Assembly: GCF_019430885.1 (NCBI RefSeq)
Contig: NZ_JAHYBZ010000010.1
Coordinates: 1 to 64,000 of the forward strand
Reading direction: 5' to 3'
Source of the DNA: Roseomonas alba
GTDB lineage: Bacteria; Pseudomonadota; Alphaproteobacteria; Acetobacterales; Acetobacteraceae
Length of the DNA: 64,000 nt
This document shows positions 56,356 to 64,000 of this stretch, piece after piece; position 1 is the stretch's first letter, and each line of letters opens with the position of its first letter. The notes under the pieces are model-generated. The model did not search any database, had not been told where the DNA came from, and was given only the letters and a program-made list of their open reading frames with translations. The position numbers and the translations under genes were made by a program.

Positions 56356-58251
56356 TCACTGGCAGGCGAGGCATTCCTCGTAATTGTTGCTGTTGCCGGT
56401 CGCGGCGAGCGGGAGGGTCGGTTCGATCGGCGCCTTGGGCTCAACGGCCATGATGTCGCTCTGGCCGACCACCTTCTCGCTGATGGTGTCGGCGCGCTGG
56501 ATCGACAGGGACCGGCAGTAGTAGAGCGACTTCAGACCCTTCTTCCATGCGCTCATGTGAATCTGGTGCAGGTCGCGCTTGTGCACGTTGGCCGGCAGGA
56601 AGAGGTTCACCGACTGTGACTGGCAGATGAAGGGCGTGCGGTCGGCCGCATGTTCGATCACCCAGCGCTGGTCGAGTTCGAAGGCGGTCTTGAAAATGGC
56701 CTTCTCCTGCTCGGTCAGGAAGTCGAGATGCTGCACCGATCCTTTGGTGACCGTGATCGAGGTCCAGGTCTCGTCATCGTTCCGGCCATGCTTCTCCAGC
56801 ACCGTCGCGAGGTATGGGTTGCGCACGATGAAGGAGCCGGACAGCGTCTTGTGGTTGTAGACATTGGCCGCGATCGGCTCGATGCCCGGGCTGGCGCCGC
56901 CGCAGATGATGGAGATCGACGCGGTCGGCGCGATCGCCATCTTGTGGGAGAAGCGCTCCATGATGCCGTATTCGGCGGCATCGGGGCACGGGCCGCGCTC
57001 CTCGGCCAATAGACGCGACGCCGCATCCGCCTGCTCGCGGACGTGCTTGAACATCTTCTTGTTCCACACCTTCGCGACGACGGATTCGAAGGGCACGTTC
57101 ATCTTCTGGAGGAAGGAGTGAAAGCCCATCACGCCAAGGCCGACCGAGCGTTCGCGCATCGCGCTGTACTTCGCCCGTGCCATGGAATCCGGCGCGGTGT
57201 CGATGAAGGACTGCAGCACGTTGTCCAGGAAGCGCATCACATCCGTGATGAACAGCGGATGGTCCTTCCACTCGAACCAGGTCTCGCAGTTCAGGGACGA
57301 CAGGCAGCACACCGCGGTGCGCTGTTCGCCGTGCTGGTCGATGCCGGTCGGCAGCGTGATCTCCGAGCAGAGATTCGAGGTCTTCACCTCAAGTCCCGCG
57401 AGCTTGTGGTGCTCGGGCTGCGCGCGGTTCACGTGGTCGGAATAGATGATGTACGGCTCGCCCGTCTCGATGCGCGCCGTCAGGATGCGGATCCACAGCG
57501 CGCGCGCCGAGACCTTGCGCATCAGCGCGCCGTCCTTCGGCGAGATCAGCGCCCAGTCCTCGTCATTCTCGACCGCGCGCATGAAGGCATCGGACAGCAG
57601 CACGCCGTGATGCAGGTTCAGCGCCTTGCGGTTCGGGTCGCCGCCGGTCGGGCGGCGCATTTCGAGGAATTCCTCGATCTCCGGATGGTGCACCGGCAGG
57701 TAGCAGGCGGCCGAGCCGCGCCGAAGCGACCCCTGGGAGATCGCCAGCGTCAGGCTGTCCATCACCCGGATGAAGGGGATGACGCCGGACGTCTTGCCGT
57801 TGCGCCCGACCTTCTCGCCGATGCCGCGCAGATTGCCCCAGTAGGATCCGATGCCCCCGCCCTTGGCGGCCAGCCAGACATTCTCGTTCCATAGGCCGAC
57901 GATGCCGTCGAGGCTGTCCGAGGCCTCGTTCAGGAAGCAGGAGATCGGCAGGCCGCGTGTCGTGCCGCCATTCGACAGCACGGGCGTCGCCGGCATGAAC
58001 CACAGCTTGCTGATGTAGTCGTAGATGCGCTGCGCATGCGCCGCGTCGTCGCCATAGGCCGAGGCCACGCGGGCGAACAGATCCTGGTAGGACTCGCCCG
58101 GCAGCAGGTAGCGATCGTCGAGCGTCGCCTTGCCGAAATCGGTCAGCAGCGCGTCGCGCGACCGGTCGATCTGGACCTGCCCATGGCCTTCAAGCTGTAC
58201 GGCATCGAACACGGTCAAACCCCCCAACCAACTCATCCCCTGGGCATGCAT
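56356..58251 (-). CDS. nrdA: Ribonucleoside-diphosphate reductase alpha subunit
   Basis: This protein of about 631 residues is the class I catalytic subunit that reduces NDPs to dNDPs. It has the substrate-site Cys in GLPISCFLNEASDS, the catalytic NLCSEITLP, and the C-terminal ECLACQ thiol pair for thioredoxin relay. There is no N-terminal ATP-cone. nrdB is not adjacent; the next gene is a convergent TetR gene. The start could be ATG 58251 or ATG 58236 (MSWLGGL); neither has a strong ribosome site. An NrdR-like box pair lies just upstream. Confidence 0.95.
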   Translation of the reverse strand: MHAQGMSWLGGLTVFDAVQLEGHGQVQIDRSRDALLTDFGKATLDDRYLLPGESYQDLFARVASAYGDDAAHAQRIYDYISKLWFMPATPVLSNGGTTRGLPISCFLNEASDSLDGIVGLWNENVWLAAKGGGIGSYWGNLRGIGEKVGRNGKTSGVIPFIRVMDSLTLAISQGSLRRGSAACYLPVHHPEIEEFLEMRRPTGGDPNRKALNLHHGVLLSDAFMRAVENDEDWALISPKDGALMRKVSARALWIRILTARIETGEPYIIYSDHVNRAQPEHHKLAGLEVKTSNLCSEITLPTGIDQHGEQRTAVCCLSSLNCETWFEWKDHPLFITDVMRFLDNVLQSFIDTAPDSMARAKYSAMRERSVGLGVMGFHSFLQKMNVPFESVVAKVWNKKMFKHVREQADAASRLLAEERGPCPDAAEYGIMERFSHKMAIAPTASISIICGGASPGIEPIAANVYNHKTLSGSFIVRNPYLATVLEKHGRNDDETWTSITVTKGSVQHLDFLTEQEKAIFKTAFELDQRWVIEHAADRTPFICQSQSVNLFLPANVHKRDLHQIHMSAWKKGLKSLYYCRSLSIQRADTISEKVVGQSDIMAVEPKAPIEPTLPLAATGNSNNYEECLACQ

Positions 58252-58273
58252 CCTGCCGTTTATCGCCCCTGGG

Positions 58274-58289
58274 ACACAAGATGTAGTCT
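58274..58289 (-). promoter_or_regulatory. NrdR box of nrdA
   Basis: On the minus strand AGACTACATCTTGTGT matches the NrdR consensus ACACTATATATTGTGT at 13 of 16 positions. It lies 23-38 bases upstream of the nrdA start. A weaker second box is centred 32 bases further upstream, the expected helical spacing. Confidence 0.6.
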
Positions 58290-58305
58290 TGCCACAGTCA
58301 CATGA

Positions 58306-58321
58306 CCACCACATGGGGTGA
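58306..58321 (-). promoter_or_regulatory. Possible second NrdR box of nrdA
   Basis: The inverted repeat CACCACATGGGGTG (58307-58320, plus strand) is centred 32 bases from the first box. It matches the consensus poorly (about 9 of 16) but keeps the dyad and the spacing typical of NrdR pairs. Confidence 0.35.
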
Positions 58322-58529
58322 CGCACAGACCCCTTGCCAAGAGTCCCGACTTTGTCACAGCCAGAAACATGTTCCCGTTTCGTTCATGATTCCGTGGCGC
58401 AAGACGCTTGGCAAGCGGGACTTTTCGGCGCGCGCGAACCGGCCCACTCTGCCGCCCCGTCGGACGGATCGCCCCCGAGGGCGGACCGCCCGTCGATCTT
58501 GGCTGCGCCACTGGGCGCCGGAGGAAGTC

Positions 58530-59375
58530 ATGCCGCTCAAGGACATTCTGGTCCATCTCGACGCAACGCCGCAGAGCGGCAGCCGTCTCGACCTCGCCAT
58601 CGACCTCGCCCGCCGGCATGAGGCCCATCTGACCGCCCTGACCGTGATCGATATCGGCCTCCCGATGATCGCCATGGGCGACGCCAGCGGCGGGGCCGCC
58701 ATCGCCACCGTGGTCGACGATATGCGCAATGCGAGCCTCGCCGAGGCAAAGCGGGTGGAGGCCGACTACCGCGAACGCCTGCGGCGCGAAGCCATCCCCG
58801 GCGAGTGGCGCCAGGCCGAGGGCATGCTGGCAGAGTTGATTTCCCTGCATGCCCGCTATGCGGATCTGGTGATCATCGGCCAGGATGATCCCGATACCGC
58901 CATACCGGGCTCCGTCGGCCTCGCCGGCGATGTCTTGTTCGGCGCCGGCCGGCCGGTGCTGGTGGTGCCCTATGCCGGCACCTTCAGCTCGGTCGGGCGC
59001 CGCGTGCTGATCGGCTGGAACGCCAGCCGCGAATCCGCCCGCGCGGTGAATGACGCCCTGCCGCTGATCGCCCAGGCCGAGACCGCCTGCGTCCTCGCCG
59101 CCAACCCCCGCGTCTCGATCGAGGGCCATGGCGAGGAGCCAGGGTCGGACATCGCGCTGCACCTTGCCCGCCACGGCGTGACAGTGACGGTCGAGCATCG
59201 CGTCGCCCCTGACGTGCCCGATGCGGACCTCGTGCTGAACCAGGCCGCGGACATGACGGCGGACCTGCTGGTGATCGGGGCCTATGGCCATTCCCGGCTG
59301 CGGGAGTTCGTGTTGGGTGGGGTGACGCGCTCGATCCTGAAGCAGATGACAGTGCCGGTGCTGATGTCGCACTGA
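58530..59375 (+). CDS. Tandem universal stress protein
   Basis: This 281-residue cytoplasmic protein carries two UspA domains. The first starts MPLKDILVHLDATPQSGSRL; the second, near residue 155, begins RRVLIGWNASRESARAV and ends with the nucleotide-binding VIGAYGHSRLREFVLGGVT. GGAGGAAGTC precedes the start at 58530. It is divergent from nrdA, so the NrdR region may be shared. Confidence 0.92.
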   Translation: MPLKDILVHLDATPQSGSRLDLAIDLARRHEAHLTALTVIDIGLPMIAMGDASGGAAIATVVDDMRNASLAEAKRVEADYRERLRREAIPGEWRQAEGMLAELISLHARYADLVIIGQDDPDTAIPGSVGLAGDVLFGAGRPVLVVPYAGTFSSVGRRVLIGWNASRESARAVNDALPLIAQAETACVLAANPRVSIEGHGEEPGSDIALHLARHGVTVTVEHRVAPDVPDADLVLNQAADMTADLLVIGAYGHSRLREFVLGGVTRSILKQMTVPVLMSH

Positions 59376-59684
59376 CGCGGCAGGCATTGGCGGGGAGACT
59401 TGCCTCCCCTCCGGTGGCTCCTCAACCGGAGGGGGCCGTGCCCCTCCGGACCACACGGCCAGATGACAATGCCCCGTCGAAGACCCTCGAGCGGTGACCA
59501 CCCGGGACGGCGCTCCGCCGAGACTTCGCGTCATGCCCCAGGCTGGCCGTCCACGACGACCTGTCGGCACACGACCCTTTCTATCGCCTCGCGCGCCATG
59601 CCTGTGCGCTTATGGGATGGAGATCCCTGTGGTCTCCTCTCGCCGAAAGCGACAGCGTGATCGGCAGAGCCTAGCGCCCCAGGC
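59376..59684. other. Gap with hairpins downstream of the stress-protein gene
   Basis: No gene is supported in this 309-bp gap. It begins with GGGGAG/CTCCCC (59393-59410), then CTCCGGT/ACCGGAG (59410-59432), which is mutually exclusive with CCGGAGGGG/CCCCTCCGG (59427-59450). The last belongs to the hairpin-B repeat family. These may end the stress-protein transcript. Confidence 0.5.
59427..59450. repeat. Hairpin-B repeat unit (solo copy)
   Basis: CCGGAGGGG (59427-59435) pairs perfectly with CCCCTCCGG (59442-59450). It matches the second hairpin of the composite repeats at 28.4, 38.0 and 62.4-62.9 kb but lacks the AAAGGCC partner. Confidence 0.65.
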
Positions 59685-60533
59685 CTACACCGACGTGACC
59701 GACACCGACACATCCGCCGGCGGCGCGGCATAGGCGGCGGAGGTCACCAGCAGGTCGACGCCGGCGGCGGCGTATTCCGCCGCGTTCTTCTCGGTCACTC
59801 CGCCGGCCACGGCGATCAGCGGCCGCCTGGGCAGCCGCGCGATCGCGCGGACGGCCTCGGCCACCTGTTCCGGCGTCAGCTTGTCGAGTTGCACGGCATC
59901 GACCCCGGCGGCGGCGAATTGCGCGGCCTCGTCCACGGTTTCGGCCTCGACCTCGATCTTGCGCTCGGGCTGGGCGATGCGGAGTTGTTCCACCCACAGA
60001 TGCGGCGGGGTGCGGCCCAGGAAGGCGCGGTGCTGGGCGAAGACCAGCACGCTGTCCGACAGGCCCAGCCGGTGAGGCACGCAGCCGCCGGCGGTGATCG
60101 CCTTCAGCATCACGTCCTTCGCCCCGGGCAGGTGCTTGCGCGTGCAGGCGACGGCGATGTTGGGCCTGCCCTGGCGCGCTGCGGAGAGGATCCGCCGGGC
60201 GCGGGTGGCCACGCCCGAGGCGATTTCCATCAGCGTCTGCGCGACCTTCATGCCAAGGTGGATCGCCTCCGCAGGGCCTTCGGCGATCAGAAGGTCGCCG
60301 CCTTCGTCGACCAGCGCGCCAGAACTCGCCTTGCGCCGCGCCGCGGTGCAGCCGGCGAGCAGCATGATGCGCTCGGCTTCCTCGGTGCAGCAGGCGGTCA
60401 CGGTGCTTCGCGTTCGGAATGTCGCCTGGCCGGATCGTTCCCCGATGGCCAGGCCGCGCGTGGTCAGGTCGCCATAGGGAGCGTCCTCGCGCAGCATGGC
60501 CACGAGGCGATCGTCAGGAATCAGGTAGGGCAT
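59685..60533 (-). CDS. modD: ModD, NadC-like protein of the molybdate cluster
   Basis: This 282-residue protein is related to quinolinate phosphoribosyltransferase (YGDLTTRGL near the N-terminus; CTRKHLPGAKDVMLKAITAGG; EVEAETVDEA). ModD genes are found with modABC but have no settled role. It overlaps modC by 20 bp, so it is part of the same operon. Confidence 0.93.
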   Translation of the reverse strand: MPYLIPDDRLVAMLREDAPYGDLTTRGLAIGERSGQATFRTRSTVTACCTEEAERIMLLAGCTAARRKASSGALVDEGGDLLIAEGPAEAIHLGMKVAQTLMEIASGVATRARRILSAARQGRPNIAVACTRKHLPGAKDVMLKAITAGGCVPHRLGLSDSVLVFAQHRAFLGRTPPHLWVEQLRIAQPERKIEVEAETVDEAAQFAAAGVDAVQLDKLTPEQVAEAVRAIARLPRRPLIAVAGGVTEKNAAEYAAAGVDLLVTSAAYAAPPADVSVSVTSV

Positions 60534-61659
60534 CGGAGCCTCCGGCCGCGGTCGGATGGAGGGGCGCGCCCTCCGCCACCGTTCTGTGATCGAAGGTGAC
60601 GGCCTTGACCAGAGCCCAGATCGCCATGCCGGGATGCAAGGAAAGCCGTTCGACGCTGTCGCGGGTGATGCGGGCCAGCAGGTCGGATCGGCCGACGGCC
60701 AGGCGGAGGAAGACTTCCGGGCCCTCCGCGGCGGGTTGGATGTCGGCGACGATGCCTTTCAGGATGTTCTGGGTGGACAGGCCGCGGGGTTCTTCGACCG
60801 CCACCGCAACGTCCCGCGCGCGGACGCGGACGCGCAGCCTGGTGCCGGCGGGGCCGGGATGCAGGGTGGTCAACAGCGCCCCGCCGGGGAAGTCGAGCCG
60901 CGTCAGCCCCCCCTCGGTCGCGCCGGAGACGATGCAGTCGAGCAGCACGCCCGCGTCGCGCCGGGCGGCGAGCGGCAGGTCGGTGCGGGCGGCGAGCGCG
61001 CCGACCGGGCCCTCGGCCAGGACGCGGCCGGACTCCAGCAGGACCAGGTGGTCGGCGAGGGCGTCCACCTCCTCCAGCGCGTGGGTCACGTAGAGGATGG
61101 GCAGCCGCGCCGCATCGCGCAGCCGGGCCAGGAAGGGCAGGACCTCGGTCCGCCGCGCGGCGTCGAGCGCCGCCAACGGTTCGTCCATCAGCAGGATGTG
61201 CGGACGGGACAGCAGGGCCCGGCCGAGGGCGACCCGCTGGCGCTCGCCGCCGGACAGCCGCGCCGGGCGACGGTCGAGCAGATGGCCGATGCCGAGCAGG
61301 TCCACCACCTCGGCGAAGCCGGGGCCCTGCGCGTCGCGCGGGGCGCGGCGCAGGCCGTAGCGGAGATTGGTCTCGACGCTGAGATGGGGGAACAGCCGAG
61401 CATCCTGGAAGACGACGCCGCAGCGGCGGCGTTCCGGCGGCAGGTCGATCCCCGCCCGGGTGTCCAGCACCGTGGCGCCGCCCAGCACGACGCGGCCCTG
61501 TTGCGGCCGCAGCAGGCCGGCGACGGCGGCCAGCACGGTCGATTTCCCGCAGCCCGAGGGCCCGAACAGCGCCGTCACCCCCTGGGCCGGTGCCGAGAAG
61601 GCTACATCGAGGCTGAAGCCCCCATCCGGGAAGCGGTGGCGCAGCGCGATCTCGGCCAT
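60514..61659 (-). CDS. modC: Molybdate ABC transporter ATPase
   Basis: This 381-residue ATPase powers molybdate uptake. It has Walker A GPSGCGKST near residue 33, the LSGGERQRVALGRALL signature, LMDEPLAALD, and a C-terminal TOBE (molybdate-binding) domain. It starts at the stop of modB with a 1-bp overlap and overlaps modD by 20 bp. Confidence 0.94.
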   Translation of the reverse strand: MAEIALRHRFPDGGFSLDVAFSAPAQGVTALFGPSGCGKSTVLAAVAGLLRPQQGRVVLGGATVLDTRAGIDLPPERRRCGVVFQDARLFPHLSVETNLRYGLRRAPRDAQGPGFAEVVDLLGIGHLLDRRPARLSGGERQRVALGRALLSRPHILLMDEPLAALDAARRTEVLPFLARLRDAARLPILYVTHALEEVDALADHLVLLESGRVLAEGPVGALAARTDLPLAARRDAGVLLDCIVSGATEGGLTRLDFPGGALLTTLHPGPAGTRLRVRVRARDVAVAVEEPRGLSTQNILKGIVADIQPAAEGPEVFLRLAVGRSDLLARITRDSVERLSLHPGMAIWALVKAVTFDHRTVAEGAPLHPTAAGGSDALPDS

Positions 61660-62357
61660 CAGCCGCGCCCGAGCAGCCGGTGCATGCGCCGCGCGACAAG
61701 TTCCGCCAACAGCAGCAGCGCGATGGCGAGGGTGAAGGAAATGGCCGCGAGGCGGCCTGCGATCGCCTCGCCCCCCGGCGTCTGGGTGGCGCTGTAGATG
61801 GCGAGCGGCAGGGTCTGGGTCTCGCCCGGAATGTTCGAGGCGAAGGTGATGACGGCGCCGAACTCACCGAGGCCGGCGGCGAAGGCTGTGACCGCGCCGG
61901 CGAGGATGCCCGGGGACATCAGCGGCAGCGTCACCGTCACAAAGCGGTCTATCGGCCCGGCGCCGAGGGTCCGCGCAGCGGCCTCGAAGCCCGGATCGAC
62001 GCCTTCCAGCCCCAGCCGCACGGCGCGAACGATCAGCGGGAAGGACATCACCGCCGTCGCCAGGGCCGCGCCGTCCGTGGTGAAGACCAGGCGGATGCCG
62101 AACCAGTCGTTCAGCGGACCGCCGATCGGGCCGCGCACGCCGAACAGCATCAGCAGGCCCCAGCCCACCACCACGGGCGGGACCACCAGCGGCAGGTGCA
62201 CCAGCGCATCCAGCAGCATCCGGCCGGGGAAACGGCCCCGCGCCAGCAGCCAGGCGATGGCGATGGCAGGGACCAGGGAGGTCAGGACGGAACGGGCGGC
62301 GACATCCAGACTGAGGCGGACAGCGGTCCATTCCTCGGGGGAGAGGGCGAAGGACAT
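61659..62357 (-). CDS. modB: Molybdate ABC transporter permease
   Basis: This 232-residue inner-membrane permease has five to six helices and the EAA loop (EAARTLGAGPIDRFVTVTLPLM). It starts MSFALSPEEWTAVRLSLDVA. It is separated from modA by 553 bp of repeats but overlaps modC by 1 bp. Confidence 0.93.
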   Translation of the reverse strand: MSFALSPEEWTAVRLSLDVAARSVLTSLVPAIAIAWLLARGRFPGRMLLDALVHLPLVVPPVVVGWGLLMLFGVRGPIGGPLNDWFGIRLVFTTDGAALATAVMSFPLIVRAVRLGLEGVDPGFEAAARTLGAGPIDRFVTVTLPLMSPGILAGAVTAFAAGLGEFGAVITFASNIPGETQTLPLAIYSATQTPGGEAIAGRLAAISFTLAIALLLLAELVARRMHRLLGRG

Positions 62358-62910
62358 CAGCGGTGGCACCGGAGGAGGGCCCTGCCCTCCTCCGGACCTC
62401 CACCCGCCAAAGGCCACAGGGCCTTTGGAAACCGATACATGGCGCCCCGCGCCGCTGTCAGGATCAATGCCGGAACCCACCCTTGTGCATGATGGGCGTC
62501 ATGAGGGCGCAGAATGCCCGTCGTGCCCAGCGCCGGATGGAAATTCACCCAGGCCTGCCTGATGACCGGCTTGCTTCCGCTGCTGGAATTGGAGGGGCGC
62601 CGCCCCTCCAAACCACCCCGCCACTGAGATCCCATCGCCCTTGCAAAGCAACGTCGATGGGTGGCCCTGGTGCTTGGAGCACTTGGAACGCAATCTTCCG
62701 GTGCTTGGCGCAATGCGCGTACTGCCTTCTCCAAAAACCCTTCATGCGCAAAAGCGGGTCTCGGCATCATTCCGGCAGCGGCGCACAGCATCAAATTGAG
62801 GTTTGCAAAGGCCCTTCGGCCTTTGCTGGGGAGAGCCCGAGAGGGGCAAAGCCCCTCTCGGTTCCACAATGGAGGTATCCGGACTGGAAGCGCGGCGCTC
62901 CGCCCAACCC
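62358..62910. repeat. Repeat array splitting modA from modBCD
   Basis: This 553-bp interval in the mod cluster has no supported gene. It contains an inverted composite copy (CCGGAGGAGGGC, loop CCT, GCCCTCCTCCGG at 62369-62395; CCAAAGGCC, loop ACAG, GGCCTTTGG at 62407-62428), a solo hairpin B (TTGGAGGGGC, loop GCC, GCCCCTCCAA at 62589-62611), and a direct composite copy (GCAAAGGCC, loop CTTC, GGCCTTTGC at 62805-62826; CCGAGAGGGGC, loop AAA, GCCCCTCTCGG at 62836-62860). The stretch 62690-62804 resembles 28505-28616. Confidence 0.8.
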
Positions 62911-63681
62911 TCACTGCGCCAGGCTGAACCCGAAGCGCTGCCAGGTGGCCCGGGCATCCGCCCCCGTGATGAAGGTGAAGAACCCGCGCGCCTCGGCGTT
63001 ATTTTCACCGCGCCGGGTCACCGCGAAGGGGTAGGTGACCGGCGTGTGGCTGGCGGCGGGGAAGGTCCCGACCACGCGCACGCCCTGGCTGATCGCCGCG
63101 TCGGTGCCATAGACGATGCCATAGGGGGCCTCGCCGCGTTCGACCAGCAGCAGAGCCGAGCGGACATTGTCGGCGCGGGCGAGGCGCGGGCTGATCGCGT
63201 CCCACTGCCCCATCCAGGTCAGCGCCGCCTGGGCGTAGCGGCCGACCGGCACATGCGCCGGGTCACCTGTCGCGATGCGGCCATTGGGGCCGAGCAGGGC
63301 AAGCAGGTTCGTATCGCGTTCGAGCGTCACAGGCCGCGCGGCGTTGGCGGGAGCGACCAGCACCAGGGAATTGCCGATCGGGCTGATGCGCGTCGCGTTC
63401 ACAATCAGGTTGCGTTCCTGGACATAATTCATCCAGGCCTCATCGGCCGACATGAACAGGTCGGCGGGCGCGCCCTGTTCGATCTGCCGGGCGAGGGCGG
63501 AGGAGGCCGCGAAGGAGAGGCGCGGCGCCGGATGGCCCTGCGCCGCCCAGGCCTGGCCGAGGGCGCGCATGGCATCCGTCAGGCTGGCGGCCGCGAAGAC
63601 GGTCGGGCCTTCCTGGGCGCGCGCGGGGGCGGTGGCGAGGCCGAGCGCAGCAATGGCCGCGAGGAGGGCACGACGGAACAT
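62911..63681 (-). CDS. modA: Molybdate ABC transporter substrate-binding protein
   Basis: This 256-residue periplasmic protein has a signal peptide (MFRRALLAAIAALGLATAPARA) and the ModA fold: PTVFAAASLTDAM, SFAASSALARQIEQGAPADLF, and the Tyr/Val-rich region near the C-terminus (TPVTYPFAV). It binds molybdate or tungstate. The start 63681 has GGGAG upstream. A ModE-like palindrome lies 20-44 bases upstream of the start. Confidence 0.94.
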   Translation of the reverse strand: MFRRALLAAIAALGLATAPARAQEGPTVFAAASLTDAMRALGQAWAAQGHPAPRLSFAASSALARQIEQGAPADLFMSADEAWMNYVQERNLIVNATRISPIGNSLVLVAPANAARPVTLERDTNLLALLGPNGRIATGDPAHVPVGRYAQAALTWMGQWDAISPRLARADNVRSALLLVERGEAPYGIVYGTDAAISQGVRVVGTFPAASHTPVTYPFAVTRRGENNAEARGFFTFITGADARATWQRFGFSLAQ

Positions 63682-63700
63682 GGGCCTGAACTCCCGGTGA

Positions 63701-63725
63701 CGTTATATCTCAATGGAAATAGCCG
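63701..63725 (-). promoter_or_regulatory. Possible ModE box upstream of modA
   Basis: CGTTATAT (63701-63708) and AAATAGCCG (63717-63725) form an imperfect palindrome resembling the ModE-binding CGTTATAT...ATATAACG pattern. It is in the right place to repress mod genes when molybdate is plentiful. Confidence 0.4.
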
Positions 63726-63744
63726 AAGGGCCGGCGCCCGTCCA

Positions 63745-64000
63745 TCACTCGGCGGCGAGGGGCAGCGCCGGGGCGTCCTGTAGGGCCGCGAGCAGGCTCG
63801 CCGCGCCGGTCGAGCGCAGAGGGCGGAAGGGGCGGCCGGTCTGGCGGCAAAGCCGCTTCACGGCAAGGGCGGCGTCGTGGCTGACGCAATCGACGGGGAA
63901 GACGACCAGACTGGCGCGGCCGACCAGGCCGGCGAGCAGGGCGCTGCCCTGCTCGGCGTCGTGGTGGAGCAGCTCGGCGCCGCAGCGTTCTGCGGCACGG
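63745..64000 (-). CDS. DUF2325 domain-containing protein, C-terminal part
   Basis: The window edge cuts off the 5' end; about 84 C-terminal residues remain, starting RAAERCGAELLHHDAEQG. The PVDCVSHDAALAVKRLCRQ segment and the PFRPLRSTGAASLLAAL motif match DUF2325, a family often linked with metal or flavin homeostasis but without assigned function. It is on the same strand upstream of modA, with 64 bp between. Confidence 0.85.
   Translation of the reverse strand, partial: RAAERCGAELLHHDAEQGSALLAGLVGRASLVVFPVDCVSHDAALAVKRLCRQTGRPFRPLRSTGAASLLAALQDAPALPLAAE

Overview
This window reads as chromosomal DNA of a high-GC alphaproteobacterium, most likely an Acetobacterales (Roseomonas-like) member. 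The reasons are uniformly GC-rich third codon positions, an hisS-prfA-prmC-DUF4167-clpB cluster, a Usg gene beside groESL, HrcA/CIRCE control of groESL, and many orphan TctC/Bug-type solute-binding proteins. No rRNA, tRNA, CRISPR array or intact insertion sequence is visible. Gene density is high, and many neighbours overlap by 4 bp (ATGA) or 1 bp (TGATG), which indicates translational coupling.

Layout. 1-16.4 kb: an M23 cell-wall peptidase; clpB; a MOSC protein behind an FNR/sigma-32-like site; a broken small gene; then a long minus-strand housekeeping run (DUF4167, prmC, prfA, hisS, a small secreted protein, ispG, rodZ-like, nitronate monooxygenase, lysC), a divergent ubiG, and a 56-residue membrane protein with DUF1003. 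16.5-21 kb: a minus-strand catabolic cluster (TctC receptor, cold-shock protein, PLP dehydratase, amidohydrolase, atypical SDR). 21-24 kb: groESL with two CIRCE boxes, usg and a 40-residue twin-arginine peptide. 24.2-26.4 kb: an ArsR / AHSA1 / BNR-propeller / MoaD-like operon. 26.5-32 kb: an ABC-F ATPase, a repeat field, a TctC receptor, and an AT-rich CSS-EAL phosphodiesterase. 32-38 kb: pepA-pepA-holC, cysQ-sua5 and an EthD protein. 38-44.3 kb: two TctC receptors divergent from a TPP enzyme fused by overlap to a large TPR/GT2 glycosyltransferase. 44.5-52.6 kb: a nucleotide-sugar dehydrogenase, upp, a DinG-type helicase, a cupin-like protein, a CBS protein and an NdvA-type exporter. 52.7-59.4 kb: two TctC receptors, small proteins, a TetR regulator, nrdA with NrdR-like boxes, and a universal stress protein. 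59.7-64 kb: molybdate genes modA-modBCD, with modA separated from modB by 553 bp of repeats, and a truncated DUF2325 gene.

The most interesting non-textbook signals are: (1) cspA and a PLP dehydratase in the same reading frame, separated only by one TAG and three codons, with CTG the only plausible start; (2) a family of paired hairpins (a 9-bp stem with a 4-nt loop, then a 9-12-bp stem with a 3-nt loop) at four intergenic loci, including inside the mod cluster; (3) an 85-bp repeat that supplies the stop codon of two unrelated genes; (4) a 109-bp element with 14-bp terminal inverted repeats that supplies another stop codon; and (5) the MoaD-like (Gly-Gly tail) plus six-Asp-box propeller operon, whose function is not known to me.
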